Source: RGIG5579 sp045544655
GTDB lineage: Bacteria; Bacillota; Clostridia; Oscillospirales; SIG627
DNA length: 9,184 nucleotides
Reading direction: 5' to 3'
Assembly (NCBI GenBank): GCA_045544655.1
Contig: JAZPZL010000256.1
Coordinates: 1-9,184 of the forward strand
Below are positions 1 through 6,121 of this stretch, in pieces (the first letter of the stretch is position 1; the number at the start of each line of letters is the position of its first letter). The translations under genes were made by a program, and so were the position numbers. The notes below the pieces were generated by a model, which was not told where the DNA came from, did not search any database, and was given only the letters and a program-made list of their open reading frames with translations.

Positions 1-35
1 GTAGGTCAGGGGTTCGAGTCCCTTACAACGCGCCA
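1..35 (+). tRNA. 3' end of a tRNA (identity not determinable)
   Basis: The left edge cuts a tRNA gene. What remains is part of the variable loop, a T arm (stem AGGGG at 8-12 pairing with CCCTT at 20-24, loop TTCGAGT), the 3' acceptor strand ACAACGC at 25-31, discriminator G at 32 and an encoded CCA at 33-35. The anticodon lies outside the window, so the amino acid cannot be assigned. An intrinsic terminator follows immediately, so this is the last tRNA of its transcript. Confidence 0.9.
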
Positions 36-36
36 G

Positions 37-66
37 GAAGGCATCAGTAGATGCCTTCTTTTTTTT
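37..66 (+). terminator. intrinsic terminator after the tRNA
   Basis: A perfect 9-bp stem (GAAGGCATC at 37-45 and GATGCCTTC at 50-58) with an AGTA loop is followed by eight T residues. It starts two bases after the tRNA CCA end. Confidence 0.93.
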
Positions 67-126
67 CTCGCTTGGCAAAAACTAAACTAAGTATATCACA
101 AAATTTCCCCAATGTAAATACGTAAC

Positions 127-161
127 AAAAAAACATACGGATTTTTTCCGTATGTTTTTTT
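127..161. terminator. terminator at the end of the hydrolase operon (bidirectional form)
   Basis: An 8-bp stem (134-141 with 147-154, CATACGGA and its complement) is flanked by seven A residues on the left and seven T residues on the right, so it can terminate from either side. On the minus strand it begins just after the TGA stop of the hydrolase (163-165), which makes it the natural end of the three-gene minus-strand operon. On the plus strand it would back up the tRNA terminator. Confidence 0.88.
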
Positions 162-162
162 C

Positions 163-927
163 TCATTTCAGATTTTCTTTGATGAATTCCGAGCAGATTT
201 TTCCGAATATGCTTTTGCCTTCTTCGTCCACAGAACCCACGTATCTGCAATGCTTGCCGTGCATGACCTTCAGGCTTACCTTCGGCTCGGTGTGACCGAA
301 GTTTTCCAGAGCAGAGATCATCAGAAGCGTTTCCTCGTAGCGGTTTTTCATATCGTCGTCGGAAACGATGAAGCGCATCACGGGGTATTCCCCGTCCATA
401 CCCACGTGGTATAGAGGAGCCGCCTCGTCCACCACGATCCTTTTCGGATCGATTCCTCGTTCCTTGAGCATTCTGAAGTGGCAGGTAGGCTGTCCCGCAT
501 CGTGGAGAAAGCCGTCGATCTCCATAGGTGAAATGCCGTGTGCTCCCAATCGGCTTCTGTCAAAGCAAAGGATCATGGACAAGTGTCCCCCTGCGGAGGA
601 GCCTCCCACGAAGAGCTGATCCATTTTTGCATATTCGCGAAAATGCGCCTTCACCCATGCAACGACCTCAGCGCCATCTTCAATGAATTCCGGGTATTTG
701 GCATCGGGGTACATACGGTAATTGGCGGTAACCACGGCAATTTTTTGCTCGGTCATATAGTTGTAATAGGGTGTCAGCTTCTCAGATGCTTTGTCGCCCC
801 GTTCAAATCCACCACCGTGGAAATAGACGAAAACGGGGAAGGAGTCTCCCGCGTCGGGCAGATGAATATCCAGCTTTTGAAGGGGGTGTCCGATCGCGGA
901 ATAGGAAATGTCAAGAATGCTTCTCAT
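163..927 (-). CDS. alpha/beta hydrolase (esterase/lipase-like)
   Basis: This 254-residue protein is a probable cytoplasmic serine hydrolase of the esterase/lipase class related to hormone-sensitive lipase. Visible features are the oxyanion-hole motif HGGG (37-40), the nucleophile elbow GGSSAGG (108-114, nucleophile Ser111), and a likely acid and base at Asp190 (in SDDD) and His226 (in HGKHC). No signal peptide or membrane segment is seen, and the length suits a minimal hydrolase fold. The start is supported by AAGGAG at 935-940, seven bases upstream of ATG. It is the last gene of an operon with the EamA transporter (15-nt gap) and the CARF nuclease. The natural substrate is unknown; small carboxylic or carbohydrate-acyl esters are the usual range for this fold. 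The family call is firm, the substrate is not. Confidence 0.9.
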   Translation of the reverse strand: MRSILDISYSAIGHPLQKLDIHLPDAGDSFPVFVYFHGGGFERGDKASEKLTPYYNYMTEQKIAVVTANYRMYPDAKYPEFIEDGAEVVAWVKAHFREYAKMDQLFVGGSSAGGHLSMILCFDRSRLGAHGISPMEIDGFLHDAGQPTCHFRMLKERGIDPKRIVVDEAAPLYHVGMDGEYPVMRFIVSDDDMKNRYEETLLMISALENFGHTEPKVSLKVMHGKHCRYVGSVDEEGKSIFGKICSEFIKENLK

Positions 928-942
928 TGTGATTCTCCTTAT

Positions 943-1815
943 TTAGTTCTTTTTTCGTTTCTCCAAAATGGCAAAGAGAGAGCCGATCATCACGAAGAAT
1001 ACGGCGGCAAACACGTTCCATTTCAGAGGAGTTTCGTTGATAACCAGTGCAACGAAGGGCGTCAGAACGGGCTTGATGAAAAAGGCGAGACTACCCATAA
1101 TGGCGCCGCCCTTTTCAATTGCTTTAAAGTATGCGTAGTAGCCTACGCCGGTCACAAGCAGTCCCAGATAGGCGAGAATGGAAATGCTTTTCAGGTCAAA
1201 GGTGGGAACCAGATCCGCGCCGGTGCAAAGAAGAACGATCAGAAGCACGCCGCTTCCCAGGAGAAATACCAGGCAGGTCTGTACCGCACCGCCGAGACGG
1301 GTCATAAATTTTTGGCTGAGAGCCGTGTAAAGGCTGAAGCTGAGAGATGCAAAGAGGGATAGCGCCACGGAAAACAGCTCTGCGCCGCCCTTCAGGGAAA
1401 CGCAGAACAAAAGTCCCGTCACGCAAAATACGAGGGCAAGGAGTTTATTTCGGGTGATCTTTTCCTTGCAAAGCAGTACGGCAAACAAAAGTGTGAAAAC
1501 GGAATTGGAGGAGAAAATAATTGCGATCAAAGAGGGATTGGCAGATTCCTTTACCGCTACCTGCAGGGAAACCATACTGACGCAAATAAAGAGAATTCCC
1601 AAAAGCGTACAGGTCAGAAGATCCTTTTTGGTAAGCTTCAAACTACCTTTTTTCATTTTGCCGATGGCAAAGGGAAGCAGGATCAAGGAGCCGATGGCAA
1701 ATCTCCAAAAGGTGATTGCAAAGGGAGAGATGTCACCTGCGATCAATTTGGAGACCGGCTCCAGCGTTACGAAAAGCAGAGCGGTCAGTACGGAGTAGAG
1801 AAAACCTTTTTTCAT
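943..1815 (-). CDS. EamA/DMT-family membrane transporter
   Basis: This 290-residue integral membrane protein belongs to the drug/metabolite transporter superfamily. It shows about ten hydrophobic segments arranged as two repeated EamA units (roughly residues 1-140 and 148-286), and it ends with a basic tail rich in Lys and Arg. Family features include the early Trp-Arg-Phe pattern after the second segment (TFWRFAIGS) and the second-repeat region around YYAYFKAIEKGGA. Members typically export or import small metabolites such as amino acids, sugars or nucleosides; the substrate cannot be read from sequence. A GAGGTT ribosome binding site lies at 1822-1827, before the ATG. It sits between the CARF nuclease (16-nt gap) and the hydrolase (15-nt gap), so the three are almost certainly co-transcribed. 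Confidence 0.92.
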   Translation of the reverse strand: MKKGFLYSVLTALLFVTLEPVSKLIAGDISPFAITFWRFAIGSLILLPFAIGKMKKGSLKLTKKDLLTCTLLGILFICVSMVSLQVAVKESANPSLIAIIFSSNSVFTLLFAVLLCKEKITRNKLLALVFCVTGLLFCVSLKGGAELFSVALSLFASLSFSLYTALSQKFMTRLGGAVQTCLVFLLGSGVLLIVLLCTGADLVPTFDLKSISILAYLGLLVTGVGYYAYFKAIEKGGAIMGSLAFFIKPVLTPFVALVINETPLKWNVFAAVFFVMIGSLFAILEKRKKN

Positions 1816-1831
1816 AAGTATAACCTCAAAT

Positions 1832-3028
1832 CTAATTCTTTTGCTCGTCGAATTGTTTCTTCAGCACGGAAATCATGATTTCCGGTGTTTTCGCGCGGAT
1901 CCCGTCAATGAGAACGATACCCATTTCAGAGGCACGCTTTTTTACCCCCTCCGTTGCATTCCCCGAGCAGAAAAGGGCGGTCGTTGCAAAAGGTCCGCCG
2001 TAGTGCTTTGCCATTACTGCGTTCTCATAGAGCTGCTCCTTTTTGGGATCCGTATTTTTGCAGCTTACGAAAATAGGGAGATTGTTTTTCATCAGGATCA
2101 GATCGATCTCGTTGTAAGGATCGGGCTGGTTTCCATTTGTAAGAATTCCGTCCCAATCCAGCTTTACCCCAACGCGAATGTCGTGAAACAGTCCGCTTTC
2201 GTAAGCACACAGAGCACTGTACATTTCCAGAATGGTGCCGGCTTTGTCGTAGAGAAACCGTGCTTCCTCGGGAACGTTCAGAGAAAATCGGGCGTAATTC
2301 CGATTGCCGAGGAGAACCGTCTCTTCGTCGGAAAGCACGCCGATGTTTTTCAGTCGGGTGGATATGGATTGATAGCTTCGTCCCTCTGTGCCGGGCAGAA
2401 GCTCCTTTTGAGTCAAAGGATGGGTATTACCGCTGGGATCCCGATCCAGGGCACAGAATACGTTCCACTCCTTGGGTCTGGTTTTGATCGCCTCCCAAAG
2501 GCGGAGGATCTCCTCCTTCAAAGCGCCTCTTGAGAATTCATAAAAGGCGGGCTTCTCTAAGGGAATACAGCCGTTTAAGGCAAGGAGGACCTCGGCGGAA
2601 ACGTAATGGGGGAACGGTTCGCTCGTCTCTTCGGAGGGAGGGTAGCAAAGCCTTTTTTCACCGCTGATAACGTCGTATTGATGGATCGAAACGTTTTCCG
2701 TTCCCCGTTGGGAAGAAAAAAGCCCCGCCGCCACGATAAACGCTTCGTCGCCCCCCGTAATATCAATGAAATACTTGTCTCCGTCGTTCCACAGCTTGTG
2801 CAAGGAAGCCAGAGCCGCGCCGATGGAAAGCCCTTTGATCTCGGGAAACGAGGGTTCAAAGCCAAAAAGGGTTTTTACAAGGCCCTTGAGAGCCTCTTTT
2901 TTTACCTCAGAGGGAGTGCAGTGCTCGGAAGAATAGAGAAAGCAAACCTTATCGTAGCGTCCGTTCAATACGGATAGAATGTTTTCGTTTGATTTTGGGG
3001 AGAAAAATTCGATTAAAACCTTTGCCAT
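1832..3028 (-). CDS. CARF-domain endonuclease, Card1/DUF1887-like
   Basis: This 398-residue protein matches the Card1/Can2-type architecture: an N-terminal CARF sensor domain (about 1-150), a middle linker possibly of winged-helix type (about 165-255), and a C-terminal PD-(D/E)xK-like nuclease domain (about 260-395). The CARF part has a Rossmann-like start (MAKVLIEFFSP), the strand YDKVCFLYS (25-33) and the loop DITGGDEA (89-96). The nuclease core shows Glu268, NEIDLIL (306-312) and the IFVSCKN strand (319-325) with Lys324. In this family the CARF domain binds cyclic oligoadenylate made by type III CRISPR complexes and switches on nucleic-acid cleavage. Start choice: a longer frame from TTG at 3043 is open, but its first codons are the ribosome binding site AAGGAG (3035-3040) of the ATG at 3026-3028, so ATG is used. 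It is first in an operon with a transporter and a hydrolase. No cas gene or CRISPR array is seen in the window. Family assignment is by motif recall only. Confidence 0.82.
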   Translation of the reverse strand: MAKVLIEFFSPKSNENILSVLNGRYDKVCFLYSSEHCTPSEVKKEALKGLVKTLFGFEPSFPEIKGLSIGAALASLHKLWNDGDKYFIDITGGDEAFIVAAGLFSSQRGTENVSIHQYDVISGEKRLCYPPSEETSEPFPHYVSAEVLLALNGCIPLEKPAFYEFSRGALKEEILRLWEAIKTRPKEWNVFCALDRDPSGNTHPLTQKELLPGTEGRSYQSISTRLKNIGVLSDEETVLLGNRNYARFSLNVPEEARFLYDKAGTILEMYSALCAYESGLFHDIRVGVKLDWDGILTNGNQPDPYNEIDLILMKNNLPIFVSCKNTDPKKEQLYENAVMAKHYGGPFATTALFCSGNATEGVKKRASEMGIVLIDGIRAKTPEIMISVLKKQFDEQKN

Positions 3029-3068
3029 TGTAAACTCCTTCAAGGTTTTTTTGTGCTATTTCTACGAA

Positions 3069-3100
3069 TTTTTGCCATTCTGTAAAGGAAAGGGCAAAAA
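3069..3100 (-). promoter_or_regulatory. inverted repeat in the CARF nuclease leader
   Basis: TTTTTGCC (3069-3076) and GGCAAAAA (3093-3100) form a perfect 8-bp inverted repeat with a 16-base spacer. A competing overlapping pair, GCCATT (3074-3079) with AATGGC (3099-3104), is mutually exclusive with it. It lies about 40-70 bases upstream of the nuclease ATG, close to where transcription should begin. It may be an operator or a leader hairpin; the role is inference. Confidence 0.35.
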
Positions 3101-3303
3101 TGGCCATAATAGGGGAGAAAGTGGGAAAAAACAGCGGATCTCCCTTTGACTTTCGGATGAATTTTCACTTTTGTGGTTAACAAAAAATTTATTCTCGTCT
3201 GTTTTTTGAGTAAAATGGATAGAAAAAACTCGAGTAAAGCTTTCTTGGTAACTCGCGTGGTCATTTTAAACAAATCGTTGCAAATATTGCGATTTTTCCA
3301 TTC

Positions 3304-3331
3304 TTGCATTTTGCGAAAAAGGAAGTATACT
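3304..3331 (+). promoter_or_regulatory. sigma-70/SigA-type promoter, plus strand
   Basis: The -35 is TTGCAT (3304-3309) and the -10 is TATACT (3326-3331), separated by 16 bases. A strong ribosome binding site, AAAGGAG (3350-3356), and an ATG at 3364 follow at normal distances, so the promoter points to a small plus-strand gene. An imperfect dyad at 3272-3295 lies just upstream of the -35. Confidence 0.6.
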
Positions 3332-3397
3332 TTCTCAAGGAATTTCGGGAAAGGAGTTGGAAAATGCAACAAATTGCAAGGCAATTCGACAATAGCT

Positions 3398-3649
3398 ATG
3401 CCTTTCGTACAGGCTCCGTTTGGCGCGTACCACGTGGAATGCAGCGGAGAGTATGTGCTTCTTCACGGACTGGAAACCGAGAACGAAGTCCTTTTGTTCA
3501 AGGCGTGTATCTCCTTTTCTCGGGAGCAAGAAATGCAGGTGCGCATTTTCGCCCGTAATCTTGCAGAAAGCGAAACGGTGCCACGGATGATGATAGAATT
3601 AGCGGAGGAGTATTTCTCCTCCGCATCATTTGATCGATTTAAAGTGTAA
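3398..3649 (+). CDS. small unrecognised ORF with start/frame conflict
   Basis: I do not recognise this product. The frame ending at TAA 3647-3649 looks coding: it is rich in GAA/GAG, CTT and GTG codons and reads as an ordinary acidic protein (for example GEYVLLHGLETENEVLLF). Its first ATG downstream of the promoter is at 3398, giving 83 residues, but that ATG has no ribosome binding site. The perfectly spaced AAAGGAG (3350-3356) serves an ATG at 3364 in a different frame, which reads MQQIARQFDNSYAFRTGS and then becomes Arg-rich and stops at 3556-3558. A +1 shift between about 3364 and 3555 would join the two into a roughly 95-residue protein. Options are a frameshifted relic, programmed frameshifting, a sequencing error or no gene. 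The tail overlaps the convergent CapA gene by 11 bases and contains a strong hairpin. Confidence 0.35.
   Translation: MPFVQAPFGAYHVECSGEYVLLHGLETENEVLLFKACISFSREQEMQVRIFARNLAESETVPRMMIELAEEYFSSASFDRFKV
3602..3624 (-). terminator. hairpin after the CapA gene, likely terminator
   Basis: A perfect 9-bp GC-rich stem (GCGGAGGAG at 3602-3610, CTCCTCCGC at 3616-3624) with a five-base loop lies 15 nt beyond the CapA stop (TAA at 3639-3641) on the minus strand. The following tract (TAATTCT on the minus strand) is only weakly T-rich, so termination efficiency is uncertain. On the plus strand no T tract follows. Confidence 0.5.
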
Positions 3650-4826
3650 ATTCTTCCAGGAACAGCTCGCCCTCGTACTTCTTGGAATAAATGCGATCCA
3701 GAACCGCTTGCACCTCGGTGGCAAGAATCTCTTTCTTACCGTCATCCAGCTTTTCACGGAGGTCGGTGATGGGATAGGTGCGGTATTTGCCGTCTTCCCA
3801 TACCGCCTTGGTCATAGAGAAGGTTACCTTTTCAATGTCCTTGCCGTCAAGATACAAATGCATAATGATGCCGATCTCGGGATAATCGGTCTTTACCACG
3901 ATTTTGGAGGTGGAGTCCATATTGTAGTTGCCCATAGACCAGGCGCAGGGAACTTTGTCCGCCCATTCCGCTTTCTGAACGATGTGAGAGTGGGAAGCAA
4001 AAATCGCGTCAACTCCTTCTTCCAAAGCGGTCTTGAATACCAATTCGGAGAATTTGCCGGGCTGAACGTTGAACTGGCCGCCTACGTGGGGATAGAACAG
4101 AACGAAATCTGCATTTTCCTTCGCCTTGCGAATGTCTGCGCGGAGATTGTTCAGGTACTTTTCGCATTCGGGAACCACCAGATCATCTGCGCGAGCAAAG
4201 GGCTTGCAGGAAACGTGGAGGAATTTTTTTAGCCTGATGCGCTTTTTCTTATCCATATTGGGAAGGAGCTTGTCCACCCAGGTCTTGAATTTTTCCTGCA
4301 CCTCGGGAGTGTAGGTGAGTGCGCGAGAGGGACGGAGGTAATTGATCAAAGGCTCAATGGCTTCCATATCCTCCTCGGGCAGATTGCAGTTTGTGGAGTA
4401 GGTGTAAGCGATGATGGCGATCTTGGCACCGCCCAGCTCTACGTAGTACGCCTCCTTGCGCTCCCGGGCGCTTTTTGCCACACCGGTGTAGGGAAGACCG
4501 ATCTTTTCCAGGTAGTTCATCGTCTTCATTGCGCCTTCCCAGGTGCGGTCAAGAGTATGGTTGTTGACTATGGAAACCAGATCCAGTCCCGCATCCTTTG
4601 CCGCCTGACCGAAGGGCTGAGGCGCGTTGAATACGTCGAAGGCACTGGTTAATTGCATATCTTCGGCAAGGGGGAATTCCAGGTTGCCCACAACGTAGTC
4701 GGAGCCTTCCCAGATTCTCTTTGCATTTTCAAATACGAAGTCGTAAGAATACGTGCCGTCCGCTTGTTTGCCTGCATCCATAATGGAAGGCTCGCACATA
4801 ATATCGCCGATGATCGTCAGTTTCAT
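3639..4826 (-). CDS. CapA-family metallophosphatase-like protein
   Basis: This 395-residue protein resembles the PGA_cap/CapA family, which has a calcineurin-like metallophosphatase fold and is linked to poly-gamma-glutamate or cell-surface polymer metabolism. Ordered motifs are GDIMCEPS (7-14), NLEFPL (48-53), NNHTLD (88-93), YPHVGG (245-250), SHSHIVQ (278-284) and SMGNYN (297-302), which supply the expected Asp, Asn and His metal ligands. A charged Lys-rich stretch (about 150-225) separates the two halves. There is no N-terminal signal peptide or anchor, unlike many CapA proteins, so it may act in the cytoplasm. The start is ATG at 4824-4826 with GAGG at 4837-4840; a longer upstream frame only reads back through the reductase gene. 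ATG overlaps the reductase TGA as ATGA, implying translational coupling. The exact substrate is unknown. Confidence 0.85.
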   Translation of the reverse strand: MKLTIIGDIMCEPSIMDAGKQADGTYSYDFVFENAKRIWEGSDYVVGNLEFPLAEDMQLTSAFDVFNAPQPFGQAAKDAGLDLVSIVNNHTLDRTWEGAMKTMNYLEKIGLPYTGVAKSARERKEAYYVELGGAKIAIIAYTYSTNCNLPEEDMEAIEPLINYLRPSRALTYTPEVQEKFKTWVDKLLPNMDKKKRIRLKKFLHVSCKPFARADDLVVPECEKYLNNLRADIRKAKENADFVLFYPHVGGQFNVQPGKFSELVFKTALEEGVDAIFASHSHIVQKAEWADKVPCAWSMGNYNMDSTSKIVVKTDYPEIGIIMHLYLDGKDIEKVTFSMTKAVWEDGKYRTYPITDLREKLDDGKKEILATEVQAVLDRIYSKKYEGELFLEEFTL

Positions 4827-6022
4827 TTTTTGTTTTCCTCTCTTTCTCGAATTGCAATTTCTTCCCGCTCCTTGGAAATTTTCGCCCATGAAGGGATGGT
4901 TTTCAGAATCTCATCCAAATTCTTCAGGGTTTCCGGGATTTTGATCTTTTGGGGGCAGACGGTACTGCAAGCCCCGCAGGAAATACAGTTGTGAGGCTTT
5001 TTCTCCTCGGGGAGAAACTCGATCCGCATTGAGGTGTTAAAGGTCTTGACCACCTGCAGATCGTTGTAAATGGAAAGCAGAAAGGGAATATCCAGCTCCA
5101 TAGGACAGCCCTTTACACAGTAGCCGCAAGCGGTGCAGGGAACGGAATTCTTCAGTGTTTCCGCAATATCCAGAAGGAGCTTGGTTTCCTCTTCGTTCAA
5201 GGGTGTCTTTTCTTCAAAGGTGGCAATGTTTTCTTTTATCTGCTCAAAATCCGACATACCGGAAAGGATCATCTTCACACCCGGAATATCCTGCAGAAAG
5301 CGGAATGCCCAGGCGGCGGGGGAATGATCGGGACGGAGCGCAGACAGCTTTTCACAGGACTTTTCCGAAAGCTTTGCAAGCTTTCCGCCGCGGACCGGCT
5401 CCATTACCCAGATGGCAATGCCACGCTCACGCAAGAATTCCACCTTTTCCTTGGCGTTTTGCAAGGTCCAGTCCAGATAATTCAGCTGGATCTGGCAAAA
5501 TTCCAGATGCTCGCCGTACAGATCCAAAAATTTGCCCATTACCTCAATGCTTCCGTGGCTGGAAAAGCCGAGATGGCGAATGCGCCCCAGCTTTTTCTGC
5601 TCAATGAAGTAATCCATAATGCCCCACTTGGGATCGGTATATACGGGCAAGGAGTTTTCAAACACGTTATGCAACAGATAAAAGTCAAAATACTCGGTTT
5701 GACATTTTTTCAGCTGATGCTCAAAAACCTCCTTCGGATCGTAATTTTTGGAGATCTGGTGACCGGGGAATTTATCTGCCAGATAAAAGGATTCTCTTGG
5801 GAACTTGGATAAAATGTTTCCAAGCACCGTTTCACTTTGTCCGTTGTGGTAGGGATAGGCGGTATCGAAATAATTCACACCGTGTTCCATCCCGTATCGG
5901 ATCATTTTTTCCGTCAGCTCCACGTCAATATCGGCGGTCGTTCCCCCGGGGAGCGTGGGAAAGCGCATACAGCCGAATCCCAGCAGGGGAAGGGAAGAGC
6001 CGTTAAAATCAACTCGGATCAT
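4823..6022 (-). CDS. aldo/keto reductase with two C-terminal 4Fe-4S motifs
   Basis: This 399-residue protein has an AKR TIM-barrel domain (about 1-285) fused to a ferredoxin-like tail, an arrangement common in anaerobic bacteria. The catalytic tetrad is visible: Asp53 and Tyr58 in FDTAYPYHNGQSE, Lys84 in ADKFPG and His118 in YLLHNV. The tail has two CxxCxxCxxxC motifs, at Cys296/299/302/306 and Cys346/349/352/356, each ending in Cys-Pro as in bacterial ferredoxins, so two 4Fe-4S clusters are expected. Family members reduce carbonyl groups using NAD(P)H; here the clusters suggest electron transfer to or from ferredoxin. The start has GGAGG at 6028-6033. It heads a two-gene operon with CapA (ATGA overlap) and has its own promoter at 6049-6077. 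The substrate is not known. Confidence 0.93.
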   Translation of the reverse strand: MIRVDFNGSSLPLLGFGCMRFPTLPGGTTADIDVELTEKMIRYGMEHGVNYFDTAYPYHNGQSETVLGNILSKFPRESFYLADKFPGHQISKNYDPKEVFEHQLKKCQTEYFDFYLLHNVFENSLPVYTDPKWGIMDYFIEQKKLGRIRHLGFSSHGSIEVMGKFLDLYGEHLEFCQIQLNYLDWTLQNAKEKVEFLRERGIAIWVMEPVRGGKLAKLSEKSCEKLSALRPDHSPAAWAFRFLQDIPGVKMILSGMSDFEQIKENIATFEEKTPLNEEETKLLLDIAETLKNSVPCTACGYCVKGCPMELDIPFLLSIYNDLQVVKTFNTSMRIEFLPEEKKPHNCISCGACSTVCPQKIKIPETLKNLDEILKTIPSWAKISKEREEIAIREREENKK

Positions 6023-6048
6023 AAATACCTCCCGAAATGCTTTTTTTC

Positions 6049-6077
6049 ATCATATCATAAAGTGAAAAAAATAGCAA
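6049..6077 (-). promoter_or_regulatory. promoter of the reductase-CapA operon
   Basis: On the minus strand, -35 TTGCTA (6072-6077) and -10 TATGAT (6049-6054) are separated by exactly 17 bases. Transcription would start near 6042, giving a leader of about 20 bases that includes the GGGAGG ribosome binding site. A second TATGAT overlaps at 6054-6059 but is spaced less well. Confidence 0.7.
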
Positions 6078-6078
6078 T

Positions 6079-6111
6079 AAAAAAAGGCGTTTTCGTGATG
6101 AAAACGGCTTT
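6079..6111 (-). terminator. intrinsic terminator of the dehydrogenase gene
   Basis: A 12-bp stem with one C-C mismatch (6083-6094 with 6100-6111) and a five-base loop is followed on the minus strand by a run of T (the A tract at 6079-6085 on the plus strand). It begins 10 nt after the dehydrogenase stop (TAA at 6122-6124). The T run ends next to the -35 of the next operon. Confidence 0.75.
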
Positions 6112-6121
6112 GAAGAATCAC

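Larger units (their letters stand above)
3029..3363. other. AT-rich intergenic regulatory region
   Basis: I see no convincing gene here; the open frames on either strand are low-complexity and Lys/Phe-rich. The left half is the leader of the CARF nuclease. It contains a perfect 8-bp inverted repeat (TTTTTGCC at 3069-3076, GGCAAAAA at 3093-3100) just downstream of a possible minus-strand -10 (TATTAT, 3106-3111). The -35 for that site (about 3129-3134) is poor. The right half holds a plus-strand promoter (3304-3331) and, upstream of it, an imperfect dyad at 3272-3295 (AAATC...GCAA-ATA-TTGC-GATTT) that could be an operator. GAGTAAA also occurs twice, at 3208 and 3232. Confidence 0.5.

Noticed and set aside
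1..35. tRNA 3' end as an integration site (attB) for an island containing the nuclease operon
   Set aside because: I found no second copy of the tRNA 3' sequence in the window and no integrase gene, so there is no support here.
538..1362. 274-residue plus-strand open frame
   Set aside because: It runs antisense to the hydrolase and EamA genes, has no ribosome binding site or family features, and is explained by codon bias on the other strand.
3040..3384. 114-residue minus-strand frame upstream of the nuclease
   Set aside because: It is low-complexity Lys/Phe-rich, ends in the nuclease leader, lacks a ribosome binding site and overlaps the plus-strand promoter.
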